NCBI RefSeq assembly: GCF_013415885.1
Contig: NZ_CP058910.1
Location: 620,001-684,000 of the forward strand
Source: Halosimplex rubrum
GTDB lineage: Archaea; Halobacteriota; Halobacteria; Halobacteriales; Haloarculaceae
Reading direction: 5' to 3'
Length of the DNA: 64,000 nucleotides
How positions within the stretch are numbered: position 1 is the stretch's first letter; every line of letters begins with the position of its first letter. The translations under genes and the position numbers were made by a program. The notes beneath the pieces are model-generated. The model searched no databases. It saw only the letters and a program-made list of their open reading frames with translations, and was not told where the DNA came from. Shown piece by piece: positions 44,083-52,364 of this stretch.

Positions 44083-44676
44083 TCAGTCCCGGAGCCGGCC
44101 CAGGTCCGCGACCGTGTCCACGTCGACGTGGACGCCCGGGTCACCCGTCTCGACGACCGCGGCGTCGTCGGCTCGTTCGAAGACCGCGCGTCCGCCGGTG
44201 TCGCCCTCGACGGCGGCGAGCGCGTCGAAGTGCCGCCCGTCGAAGAGGACGGGATTGCCGCGTCGACCGTCGTAGCCCGCGGCGAGCGCGGACCCGCGGC
44301 CCTCGCGGTAGGCCCCGACGAGTCGATCCACGGTTTCGGGGTCGACTCGCGGCATGTCCCCGAGCGCGAACGCGACCGCGTCGGCCCGCTCGCGCGCCCA
44401 CGCGACGCCGCGGCGGACGGACGCGGCCTGGCCGGCGGCCGCGCCCGGATTCTCGACGGTGGTGACGTCGAGGCCGGCGAGTGCGTCGCGGACACCCGAC
44501 GACTCGGGGTCGACGACCGCCGCGACCGGACCGACCTCGGCCTCGGTGATCGTTCGCGCGGCGTGGCGGACCAGCGGTTCACCGTCGAGCGTCGCGAGCA
44601 GTTTGTTCGGCTCGCCGAAGCGGTCGCTGCTGCCCGCGGCCAGCAGCACGCCCGCGACGGTCCGGTCGGCGGTCAC
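44083..44676 (-). CDS. MobA/MocA-like nucleotidyltransferase
   Basis: 197 residues from the GTG at 44676. Nucleotide-binding loop LLAAGSSDRFGEPNKLL (about residues 10-26) and the metal motif ALGDMPRVDPE (about 95-105) define the MobA/MocA group, which attaches GMP or CMP to the molybdenum cofactor or activates related small molecules. The consensus LAAGxSxRxGxxK is slightly changed (GEPNK). No molybdoenzyme gene is close by. Earlier in-frame codons back to 44958 overlap the divergent promoter area and are probably not translated. Confidence 0.75.
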   Translation of the reverse strand: MTADRTVAGVLLAAGSSDRFGEPNKLLATLDGEPLVRHAARTITEAEVGPVAAVVDPESSGVRDALAGLDVTTVENPGAAAGQAASVRRGVAWARERADAVAFALGDMPRVDPETVDRLVGAYREGRGSALAAGYDGRRGNPVLFDGRHFDALAAVEGDTGGRAVFERADDAAVVETGDPGVHVDVDTVADLGRLRD

Positions 44677-44864
44677 GCCGCCGTCTACGGGGCGGGACCG
44701 GAAGTGCGTGGCGTCGCGAGGGGTGACGGTCCCGTCTCCGGCGTCCCCCGAGTAGTCGGAGACGCGTCTGCGTTGTCTTACACTGTATCCGCCGCCCGCC
44801 GGTCGTTCAAACGGCCGCTGTACCCTCCTGAAGGCCCTTATCCGGGACGCCCGACCGTTCGGGT

Positions 44865-45350
44865 GTGGACCGACGCGACCTCCTGGCCGGCCTCGCCGCG
44901 GGCGCCGTCGCCGTCCCGGGCTGTCTGGGCGCTTCGAGCGGCGGGGACGACGGGTCACCGTCCGGGGCGCCCACCGAGACGCCGACGGGGACGGCCCCGT
45001 CCGGAACTCCGGTGGACACCGACCCGGGGACCGACGCGGGGCGAGCGGCGACTTCGTCGAGGAGGCGTTCGCCGTCCCGGAACTCGCCGCGCCGAACTCG
45101 CCGGACTCGCTGGGCGTCTACGGCGACCGCGACGAGCAGTTCGTCGTCGCGATGCTGGCCGGCGGCCCGGAGACGGCGCCGCCCGTCGAGGAGGTCGAAC
45201 TCCGCGTCGGCGCGGGTCTCCGAACACCACTTCGCCGACGACGGCTACCGCCCGGAGACGATGCCCGCCCTCGGCGCGCTCGCCGCCGCCACCGACGACG
45301 TGGCGATCGGCACCTGCATCGCCCTCGCGCCGCTGTACGACGCGTCGCGC
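44865..45350 (+). pseudogene. Mosaic remnant: lipoprotein start joined to a luciferase-like monooxygenase fragment
   Basis: From a GTG at 44865 a Tat/lipoprotein leader begins (MDRRDLLAGLAAGAVAVPGC) with a Thr/Pro-rich linker. A one-base loss in the G run at 45038-45041 moves the sense to the next frame (DFVEEAFAVPELAAPNSPD through VEEVELRVGAG). Near 45205 sense switches to an unrelated piece, VSEHHFADDGYRPETMPALG then ATDDVAIGTCIALAPLYD, which is a core segment of flavin-dependent luciferase-like monooxygenases. It then runs out. So two unrelated genes have been joined by deletion and both are broken. Confidence 0.6.
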
Positions 45351-45422
45351 CGCCCGTTCAAAGCGGGATTTAACCTTCGGATAGGGCTATATGGGGAGCG
45401 GCGAAACGATCGGGACGGACAG

Positions 45423-46031
45423 ATGTCGGGACTCATCGACCGGATCCAGGACCGGACGGCGACGAGCGACGAGCGGCTGCGAGTCCTCGACGTCGAGGGC
45501 GAGGAGACCGACGACGTACTCGACGCGCTCGCGACGGACACGCGCCGGGCGGTGTACCGGGCGCTGTTCGAGCGCCCGCGGACCGCCTCGGAGATCGCCG
45601 ACGCCGTCGACACGTCCGTCCAGAACGTCCACTACCACGTCTCGAACCTCGAAGCCGCCGGCCTGGTCGAGCCGGTCGACTCGCGGTACTCCGAGAAGGG
45701 CAACGAGATGACCGTCTACGGACCGGCGAGCGACCCGCTGGTGATCGTCGGGAACAGCGAGATGCGTCCGCGCGTCCAGCGGACGCTGACCGACGTGGTG
45801 GGCGGGATCGGCCTGCTCGGGGTCGCCGCCCTGCTCGTCCAGTGGGGGGCCGAACGGGTCGCCCGTCCCTCCATCGGCGGCTCGGGCGCCGGTCCCGCGA
45901 GCCCCAACGCGACCGTCGGCGAGCCCGGGTCGCTCGCCTGGGTCGTCTTCGACGTGGTCGAGCCCGGCGTCCTCTTCTTCTTCGTCTGCCTCGCGGTGGC
46001 CGCGCTCGCGGCCCTCGCGCTCGACCGGTAG
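45423..46031 (+). CDS. Membrane-anchored ArsR-like HTH regulator
   Basis: 202 residues. The winged helix spans about 30-110: LDALATDTRRAVYRALFERP, then ASEIADAVDTSVQNVHYHVS with the recognition helix and NLEAAGLVEPVDSRYSEKG. Two hydrophobic helices follow (about 125-145 and 178-200), so it sits in the membrane with the DNA-binding part in the cytoplasm. The ATG at 45423 is preceded at about 30 bases by a TATA-like box (CTATATGG, 45388-45395). Signal unknown. It directly follows the mosaic pseudogene. Confidence 0.8.
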   Translation: MSGLIDRIQDRTATSDERLRVLDVEGEETDDVLDALATDTRRAVYRALFERPRTASEIADAVDTSVQNVHYHVSNLEAAGLVEPVDSRYSEKGNEMTVYGPASDPLVIVGNSEMRPRVQRTLTDVVGGIGLLGVAALLVQWGAERVARPSIGGSGAGPASPNATVGEPGSLAWVVFDVVEPGVLFFFVCLAVAALAALALDR

Positions 46032-46227
46032 CCCGGACGGTCGCTCCGTCGGCACGTCCCGCGTTCGATCGGCGACAGCGCGCGAGCGGCGCGACCGCCG
46101 CCGCTCCGACGATCTGCGGCGGCGTGGATCGGCCGGTGGGCGCGCCGTAACATCGAGAAGATCGAACGACGACCGCGCCAACGGCGAGGCGCCGTGAGGT
46201 GCGGGGAAGTGACGACGCGCGGGAATC
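46032..46227. other. Intergenic sequence without recognisable content
   Basis: Part of the 346-base gap between the HTH regulator and the surface-protein gene. It is GC-rich, has stop codons in most frames and shows no hairpin as strong as those near 41.7 kb. The following 129 bases are the 43-bp tandem repeat. Confidence 0.5.
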
Positions 46228-46356
46228 GGAGAAGGGGAACGGAGGAGAGCGGAGACGGTGAGGAGAGAGCGGGGAAGGGGAACAGAGGAGAGCGGAGACG
46301 GTGAGGAGAGAGCGGGGAAGGGGAACAGAGGAGAGCGGAGACGGTGAGGAGAGAGC
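46228..46356 (+). repeat. Three tandem copies of a 43-bp purine-rich unit
   Basis: The unit begins GGGGAAGGGGAACAGAGGAG and starts at 46228, 46271 and 46314. Copies 2 and 3 are identical except at the very end of copy 3; copy 1 differs at two positions. The top strand is almost all G and A. 43 is not a multiple of 3, so it is not coding. It lies just after the stop of the surface protein (minus strand). Confidence 0.9.
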
Positions 46357-46377
46357 GGAGACGGCGACCGGACGGCG

Positions 46378-47898
46378 TCAGTTCCGGACGAAGCCGAGGA
46401 ACACGGCGACGCCGCCGAAGGCGATCAGGCCGCCGACCGCGAGCGCGGCGAGGCCGGTGAGCGCGGATCCGGACCCGCCATCGGCGGCGACCGTCGCGCC
46501 GTTGGGGCCGGCGGGGTTGGCGGGCGGGTCGTCGGCGGTGGCCGTCGCGCCGTCGCCGCCCGCGCTCCCGTCGTCGGCGGCGACGACGAGCGTCCCGATC
46601 GCGTCGGGTTCACCGCCCGCGGGGGTCGCCCCCGCAGACACCGAGATGTCGTACTCGAAGGGGTCGAGCGACCCGTCGAGCGTCGTCTCGCTCGTGACGT
46701 TCGCCGGCCGCGTCTCGCCCGCCTCGGCGACGGCGAGGACGGGCCGGTCGGCGTCGTCGGCCGCACCCGTCCTGACGACGACGACCGCGCGGCCGTCGCC
46801 GTTCGTGTCGCGGATCACGGCGCTCGTCTCGTAGTTGACGGCCGCCTCGTCGCCGAGCGTGACCGTCAGCGCGTCGGCGTCGCCGAAGGTGACGGGGACC
46901 CGCGCCACGTCGTCCTGGGCGACCTGGACGACGCTCCGAACGTTGATCTCACCGGCGTCGAGCGGCGTCGCGGTCGACTCCTCGCCGTCCGAACCGGACC
47001 CGGCCGTCGCGGTCGGACACTCGCCCTCGCAGTCGGCGACCCGACCGTAGGCCTCGGCGAGCGTCTCGTCGTCGCCCCGGACGGTCACCTCGAAGGCGGT
47101 GCCGACCGGCACGCTGCTGAAGTCGGCCGGCGCGGAGAACGCGCCGTCGTCGTCGACGGCCGTCTCGACCTGCATGAGGAACGGCGACTTCGACGACCGG
47201 GAGGTCACCCGGATCGACAGCGCCGTCCCGGGGTCGAGCGTCGTCTCGCCGGTGATCGACTGCTGGGCGGCCGCGTCGACGACGACCCGACCGTCGCCGT
47301 TCGTGTCGATAGTCGTCCCGTCGTGCAGCGGGCGCGGCGTCGCCGTCCCGTCGCTCCCGTCGCCGTCGCCCCCGTTCGAGCGCTCGTCGGCACGCATCAG
47401 CGCCAGCGTCCCGATCGCGGTCGGATCCGCGGGGTCGCCCAGCGTGAGGTCGTAGGCCGTCGGCGCGAGCGGGTCGTCGGTGCCCGCGCGTTCGGTCCGA
47501 TTCTCGATCGCGTCGTCGCCGGCGACGGTGAGGTACGACTCGGGGCCGCCCTCGTCGACGGCGGCGGTGTCGAAGCGGACGAGAACGGTTCCGTCGCCGT
47601 CGGCGTCGGTGACCGTCCCGCGCGCCTCGAAGTTCTGGTCCTCGGCCTCGGCGTCGCCGATCACGAACTGGACGCCGTCGCCGGCGGAACCGGTCGTGCT
47701 GATGGCGATCTCGGCCGTCTCGCCCTGGCGGACCGTGGTGAGCGACTCCTCGAAGGAGGGGTCGGGGCCGTCCGCCCCACCGGCAGCGACGACGCCGGCC
47801 AGCGGACCCGTGACCAGCGTCGCGACGAGGAGCGCGACGAGAGCGGGCCGCGCACTGCGGCGCACTCGCGCGGAGAGTCGGCCGTCGAGGCGGGTCAT
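46378..47898 (-). CDS. Secreted surface protein with C-terminal anchor (BGTF-like)
   Basis: 506 residues. Signal peptide: basic start (MTRLDGRLSARVRRSARP), hydrophobic core to about residue 38, cleavage near VVAAGG. The exported part has Thr/Asp-rich beta domains with repeated DTNGDGR- and DADGDGTVLVRF-type strands, consistent with haloarchaeal surface-glycoprotein modules. Before the end a Pro/Gly/Asn linker leads to a helix (ALTGLAALAVGGLIAFGGVA, about 480-500) and a short basic tail. No PGF-type sorting motif is seen. Likely part of the cell envelope. The start overlaps the stop of a 37-residue frame upstream. Confidence 0.75.
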   Translation of the reverse strand: MTRLDGRLSARVRRSARPALVALLVATLVTGPLAGVVAAGGADGPDPSFEESLTTVRQGETAEIAISTTGSAGDGVQFVIGDAEAEDQNFEARGTVTDADGDGTVLVRFDTAAVDEGGPESYLTVAGDDAIENRTERAGTDDPLAPTAYDLTLGDPADPTAIGTLALMRADERSNGGDGDGSDGTATPRPLHDGTTIDTNGDGRVVVDAAAQQSITGETTLDPGTALSIRVTSRSSKSPFLMQVETAVDDDGAFSAPADFSSVPVGTAFEVTVRGDDETLAEAYGRVADCEGECPTATAGSGSDGEESTATPLDAGEINVRSVVQVAQDDVARVPVTFGDADALTVTLGDEAAVNYETSAVIRDTNGDGRAVVVVRTGAADDADRPVLAVAEAGETRPANVTSETTLDGSLDPFEYDISVSAGATPAGGEPDAIGTLVVAADDGSAGGDGATATADDPPANPAGPNGATVAADGGSGSALTGLAALAVGGLIAFGGVAVFLGFVRN

Positions 47899-48008
47899 TC
47901 GACCGCCTCCGCGGGGCGGGCGCGGGCGTCACGGGGCTGTCTGCGGGCGATACGTCCGTCGTGGAGGCCGGTCGCGGGCGACCGGTCAGGGTGGCGGTCG
48001 TCTGTCAT
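47895..48008 (-). CDS. Possible 37-residue leader peptide gene
   Basis: ATG at 48008 gives MTDDRHPDRSPATGLHDGRI and stops so that TGA and the surface-protein ATG overlap (ATGA). On the minus strand a TATA-like GTATTTGTG lies about 25-33 bases before this ATG, so the transcript would begin at or just before it. That placement, more than the sequence, argues for translation. It is basic and without known domains. Confidence 0.35.
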   Translation of the reverse strand: MTDDRHPDRSPATGLHDGRIARRQPRDARARPAEAVE

Positions 48009-48174
48009 CGCACTCGGATCGTCGGTCGGTACACAAATACCACTCCCGTAAGCTTCAACCTGGCTTTGAGCGGCGTCGGGCCGCTCCGTCGACGGTCCGT
48101 CGCCACGGTCCGTTCCTGCGTCGCGGGTACACACGACCGTTGGCCCTTTTACCGTGGATCCCCAAGTCGGACCG

Positions 48175-48423
48175 ATGGCAAACCTCGAACTGTACGAACT
48201 CGAAGGCTGTCCCTACTGCGCGAAGGTCACGAGCAAGCTCGACGAACTCGATCTGGACTACGAGTCGCACATGGTCCCCCGGTCCCATTCCGAGCGGATC
48301 GAGGTCGAAGACGTGAGCGGCCAGACGGGCGTCCCCGTCCTCGTCGACCCCGAAAACGACGTCGAGGGCATGCCCGAGAGCGACGACATCGTCGAGTATC
48401 TCGAAGAAGAGTACGGCAGTTAG
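48175..48423 (+). CDS. Glutaredoxin
   Basis: 82 residues. Active site EGCPYCAKVTSKL (CPYC at about residues 11-14), followed by the cis-proline motif TGVPVLVDPE (about 54-63). It reduces disulfides or mixed disulfides; haloarchaea use gamma-glutamylcysteine rather than glutathione, so the physiological partner is probably that thiol. I took the ATG at 48175 over 48154 because it gives the normal glutaredoxin start (MANLELYELEGC). Confidence 0.9.
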   Translation: MANLELYELEGCPYCAKVTSKLDELDLDYESHMVPRSHSERIEVEDVSGQTGVPVLVDPENDVEGMPESDDIVEYLEEEYGS

Positions 48424-48456
48424 AATCTCTATCGGCCGTTTTCGGTCCGTTCGCCG

Positions 48457-49854
48457 CTACAGATAGTCGACCGACTGCCCGGCGAGGTCGTCGAAGCCGT
48501 TGCGTTCGTGTGACCACTCGAAGACGTCGGCGTCGCGGCGCTCGGCGAGGAAGTCGACGATGCGCTCGCCGACCGACTCGCCGTAGAGGTCGGGACCGGA
48601 CTGCAGGCGCTCGCGCACGGCGTCGGTCTCCAGGGCGTGAGTCACCGTCTCGTGGACGAACTCGCCGGAGACCGGCGGGACGAGCAGGTTCGTCTCGGCG
48701 TCGAAGACGGTCTCGGGCCGGTCGGTGTTGAACCGGACGGTGAGACAACAGGCCTCGTCGATGTAGTTCAGTTCCTCCTGCATGCTGCCCGAATCGGTCA
48801 GTTCGGCGAGACACTGCCCGGAGCGGAGGAACTCGTAGACGTGGGCGTGTTTCTTCCAGAGACCGGTGAACAGGAAGTTGTCGCGCTCGTCGGCCAGCCG
48901 CTGGAGCCGGTCGCGGTAGCCGTGGCGTTCCAGCGCGTGGCGCGTGGCGTTCAACTCGACGAAGTTGACGTTGTAGCCGTCCTCGACGAGGGCGACCACG
49001 CCCTCGACGAGCGCCGTGAACCGTCCGGGCAGGAGGTTCGCGCGGCGGTGGATGTCGACGCGGATCCAGTCGTCCCGTTCTTCGAGGACGGGGTAGACGT
49101 CGAAGACGCTCTCGCCGTCGTGGTCGGCCTTCATCTCGATGGCGTCGACCACGGAGTTGCCAACAACGGGGACGCGCTCGTCGCCGTTGACTTCCTGCGG
49201 GTAGCCCTCGGATTCGAGGTGGTCGCGGTTGAGTTCGACCGGCGCGAACTGGTAGCGGGCGGCCGCCGAGCCGACGAAGGTGTCGTACTGCTCGGGGAAC
49301 GGCTCGGTGCGGTCGACCGACCACTCGCCGTCCCACTGGGCGTCGACGAGGGCGGCCGGGTCGGGGTAGTTGCCCTCGTGAGCATCGGGAACGGCGCCGT
49401 AGTCTGGAGCCATCGCGCGCAGGCCGGCCTCGTTGTGAGCCACTTGCTGGTTGGTGGCGAACAGCCAGGCCTGGGGGAAGATAGCGGCGGCGTGGGTGTC
49501 GCCGTGGACCAGCGGGAGGACGGTGGTATCGGGCCACTCGTCGAGGCGCTCGGCCAGCTGGCGAACGGCGAGCATGGTCTGGGCGGTCTTCTCGCTCAGG
49601 TCGCCGCGGATGCCCAGGTCGGCGGCGATGGCCGGTTCGAGGTCGTACTCCTCGAGACCGTGGCCGAGCAGGTCGTCGTAGTGCTGGCCGGTGTGGACCA
49701 CGAAACAGGGCAGCCCGCGCTCGCGGGCGGCGGCGACGACCGGCGCCTGCTTGTAGAAGTCGGGTTTGGTCGCGGTGACGACCGCGAGGACGAACTCGCC
49801 CCGATCCATCTCGGCGGCGAGGCGGTCGTCGTAGATCGTCGGGTCGGCATCCAT
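48457..49854 (-). CDS. UDP-GlcNAc 2-epimerase-like protein
   Basis: 465 residues, about 90 longer than WecB-type epimerases. The N-terminal lobe reads VVTATKPDFYKQAPVVAAAR then VHTGQHYDDLLG, corresponding to the usual GTRPE...HTGQHYD; the second lobe has VDIHRRANL (usually HRREN) and LTDSGSMQEEL (usually DSGGIQEE). HGDTHAA replaces HGDTxST and NEAGLRA replaces VEAGLRS. The fold is therefore clear but several active-site positions differ, so the exact reaction is uncertain: epimerase, hydrolysing form, or a related nucleotide-sugar enzyme. It may supply sugars for surface glycans. Confidence 0.72.
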   Translation of the reverse strand: MDADPTIYDDRLAAEMDRGEFVLAVVTATKPDFYKQAPVVAAARERGLPCFVVHTGQHYDDLLGHGLEEYDLEPAIAADLGIRGDLSEKTAQTMLAVRQLAERLDEWPDTTVLPLVHGDTHAAAIFPQAWLFATNQQVAHNEAGLRAMAPDYGAVPDAHEGNYPDPAALVDAQWDGEWSVDRTEPFPEQYDTFVGSAAARYQFAPVELNRDHLESEGYPQEVNGDERVPVVGNSVVDAIEMKADHDGESVFDVYPVLEERDDWIRVDIHRRANLLPGRFTALVEGVVALVEDGYNVNFVELNATRHALERHGYRDRLQRLADERDNFLFTGLWKKHAHVYEFLRSGQCLAELTDSGSMQEELNYIDEACCLTVRFNTDRPETVFDAETNLLVPPVSGEFVHETVTHALETDAVRERLQSGPDLYGESVGERIVDFLAERRDADVFEWSHERNGFDDLAGQSVDYL

Positions 49855-49981
49855 ACCCGTCCTCCAGTCGGGGACCGCTTGTCGGTTTCCATGTCTGTCC
49901 GGCGGCCCGTCCGCGGGGAGCCGTCCACGGAGGCCCGTCCGCGGCGGTCGTCGGCCCCGTCGTGGCGCCGGCGACGGCCGG

Positions 49982-51067
49982 TCAGGCGTCGGGGTCCGGG
50001 TCGAATATCTCGGGGTTCTCCTCGCCCTCGACGCCGACGACGGCCATCGCGCCCTTGCGGGCGACCCGCGAGAGGGCGTGGTCGACCAGCTTGATCGGGC
50101 CGGGAACGGGGAACTGCATCGTGGCGATGGCGGTGCTGCCGGGCTGGACCGGCGTGGTCTGGATGTTCCGCTGTGGTCGGCCGCCCAGGCCACCTTGGGG
50201 GTACACCTCGTCCCAGACGCTCCCGATAGGGTGGAAGGAGCTGGCGAGGTTCGGACCGCCGACGCAGTAGTACACCCGAGCGGTCTCGCCCGTCTCGGCG
50301 GCCATCGCGCCGTAGTTGTCCGGCGTGACGGCGTACTTCTCGCCGTTGATCAGCACGTAGGTGGGCTCCTCGCGGGCCATCGCGCCCATGTCGAAGGTGT
50401 GGTGGCCCTCCTGGCCGGTCTCGCCGTCGGTGTACACCTCGTGCTGGCCGAGGTAGAACTCGCGGTCCACCTCGGGGAGGCCCTCCTCGGGTTCGACGAG
50501 GACGATGCCGAACATCCCCGAGGAGATGTGGTAGTCCATGTTGGCGACGGCGCAGTGATAGATGAAGGCGCCGGGGTAGGTGACCTTGAAGCGGACCCGC
50601 TCGGTCTCGCCGGGAGCGACGTTGGTCGCCTCGGCGCCGCCGCCCGGGCCCCGCACCGCGTGCAGGTCGACGTTGTGGGGCATGCGGTTGTCCTCGGCGC
50701 TGCGGACGGTGAGATCGACGGTGTCGCCGACGCGGGCGCGGATCATCGGCCCCGGGATCTGCCCGTCGAAGGTCATGTACTCGAAGGTGACGCCCGGTTC
50801 GATCTCGGCGGTCACCTCCCGCGTGGTGAGTTCGGCCTCGACCGTGGCCGGTTCCGACCGGTCGACGGGGTCGGGGATCGCCGTCGGGTCGGCGGCGACC
50901 CGGTCGACCGTCGGCTCCTTCGGGGCGTCGAGCGACCGCGGGGCGCTGTCGACCTCGGTGACGGTGACCCTGTCGTCGGGGATCTCGCCGGCACAGCCGG
51001 CGACGGCCGCAGCGCCCGCCGCGGCGCCGGTCTTCAGGAACGTTCGACGGGTGGATTTTCGGGTCAT
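49982..51067 (-). CDS. nirK: Copper-containing nitrite reductase
   Basis: 361 residues. Tat signal (RRTFLK) with a lipobox AVAGC, so exported folded and lipid-anchored. Type 1 copper ligands: first His in MPHNVDLH, then Cys, His and Met in FIYHCAVANMDYHISSGM. Type 2 copper uses His of the HNVDLH, YHCAV and the SSFHPIG segments. NirK reduces nitrite to nitric oxide outside the membrane during denitrification. The gene is divergent from a double halocyanin that can donate electrons, with a shared 162-base promoter region. An upstream in-frame extension overlaps the halocyanin and is not real. Confidence 0.9.
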   Translation of the reverse strand: MTRKSTRRTFLKTGAAAGAAAVAGCAGEIPDDRVTVTEVDSAPRSLDAPKEPTVDRVAADPTAIPDPVDRSEPATVEAELTTREVTAEIEPGVTFEYMTFDGQIPGPMIRARVGDTVDLTVRSAEDNRMPHNVDLHAVRGPGGGAEATNVAPGETERVRFKVTYPGAFIYHCAVANMDYHISSGMFGIVLVEPEEGLPEVDREFYLGQHEVYTDGETGQEGHHTFDMGAMAREEPTYVLINGEKYAVTPDNYGAMAAETGETARVYYCVGGPNLASSFHPIGSVWDEVYPQGGLGGRPQRNIQTTPVQPGSTAIATMQFPVPGPIKLVDHALSRVARKGAMAVVGVEGEENPEIFDPDPDA

Positions 51068-51142
51068 GGCCGGTTCACATCCGGACGTGAGTTGACCGCA
51101 CGGATAAGGGGGACGCGGGTTCTCGCCCCGAGAGCGGCGGGC

Positions 51143-51154
51143 CGAACACGTTCG
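51143..51154 (+). promoter_or_regulatory. CGAA-N4-TTCG palindrome between nirK and halocyanin
   Basis: CGAACACGTTCG is a perfect inverted repeat at the midpoint of the divergent promoter, about 76 bases from the nirK start on one side and the same from the halocyanin start on the other. As I recall, CGAA-N4-TTCG is the motif proposed for the NarO regulator of denitrification in Haloferax. TATA-like boxes lie outward: CCTTATCC (minus, about 51103-51110) and GGTTATTTG (plus, 51198-51206). Confidence 0.6.
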
Positions 51155-51229
51155 CCGCCGGGCGGCGGCGTTCCCAGCCTCCGGGAACGCCCGAGGGAGG
51201 TTATTTGCAGAAGGCGGCAACGGACGTGT

Positions 51230-52312
51230 ATGAGCACGGACGACGGTATCGACGAGGGGCGGCGGAGCGCTATGAAGACCCTCGCTATCGGGGCGACGGT
51301 CGGCGGGCTGGCCGCGGCGGGCGCGCGGCCGGCGGCCGCCCAGTCGACGGACCTGACCGACTGGTTCTCGAACGTGGGCAACGCCGACGGCGTCGTCGAC
51401 GAGACCGGGAGCGACGAGGTGACCGTCGAGGTCGGCGTCCAGGCCAACAACGGCGCGTTCGGGTTCGGGCCCGCCGCCGTCCGGGTCGACCCCGGGACGA
51501 CGGTCGTCTGGGAGTGGACCGGCGAGGGCACGCCCCACAACGTCGTCGCCGAGGACGGCAGCTACGAGAGCGACATGATCAGCGAGGCCGGCGCCACGTT
51601 CACCCACACCTTCGAGTCGGCGGGCGTCTCGAAGTACTACTGTGGTCCCCACCGGACGATGGGGATGAAAGGCGCCGTCGTCGTCGGCGACGCCGACGTG
51701 ACGGTCTCCGCCGGGAGTTCGACGGCGACGCCGGCCGGCGGGAGCGCCACCGGGAACGAGACCAGCGGGAGCGGTTCCGGCGGCGACTTCGTCGAACCCG
51801 ACTACGAGGGCTGGTTCGACGGCGTCGGCAACTACGACGGCACCGTCGACATGACCGGCCAGGACGAGGTCACCATCGAAGTAGGCACCGAGGGCAACGG
51901 CGGCCCGTTCGCGTTCGGGCCCGCGGCGGTGCGGGTCGACCCCGGGACGACGGTCGTCTGGGAGTGGACCGGACGGGGCGGCTCACACAACGTCGTCGGC
52001 GAGAGCCACGACTTCGAGAGCCCGATGCAGGGGTCGGAGGGCGACAGCTACGCCCTCGAACTCGACGGCGAGGGCGTCGTCACGTACGCCTGCACGCCCC
52101 ACGAGGCCGCCGGGATGAAAGGCGCCGTCGTCGTCGGCAACCCCGCCGCGGCGAGCGGCGGCGACGCGGGGATCGACCTCTTCGAGACCTCGCTGTGGGG
52201 CCTGGCCGGCGCCATCGTCGCCGCGCCGTTCGTCGCCAGCCAGATCGTCGCCAGTCGACGGGCGAGCGACGACGACGAGCGTCGCCGCGGGCCGCACCAG
52301 CCCGCGGACTGA
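51230..52312 (+). CDS. Double-domain halocyanin (blue copper protein)
   Basis: 360 residues. Tat-like leader with GRRSAMKTLAIG and cleavage near AAAQST, then two halocyanin domains. Each holds a full copper set: domain 1 His of TPHNVVAE with YYCGPHRTMGMKG (Cys, His, Met); domain 2 His of GSHNVVGE with YACTPHEAAGMKG. A helix near residues 320-345 anchors it to the membrane with the domains outside. Both domains share GPAAVRVDPGTTVVWEWTG and GMKGAVVVG, even at base level, indicating recent duplication or conversion. As a small electron carrier it is the likely donor to NirK. Confidence 0.9.
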   Translation: MSTDDGIDEGRRSAMKTLAIGATVGGLAAAGARPAAAQSTDLTDWFSNVGNADGVVDETGSDEVTVEVGVQANNGAFGFGPAAVRVDPGTTVVWEWTGEGTPHNVVAEDGSYESDMISEAGATFTHTFESAGVSKYYCGPHRTMGMKGAVVVGDADVTVSAGSSTATPAGGSATGNETSGSGSGGDFVEPDYEGWFDGVGNYDGTVDMTGQDEVTIEVGTEGNGGPFAFGPAAVRVDPGTTVVWEWTGRGGSHNVVGESHDFESPMQGSEGDSYALELDGEGVVTYACTPHEAAGMKGAVVVGNPAAASGGDAGIDLFETSLWGLAGAIVAAPFVASQIVASRRASDDDERRRGPHQPAD

Positions 52313-52364
52313 GCGCCGCTGGGCGGCGCGGTGCGGTACCGGACGGACTCGAAAAACGGACGGC

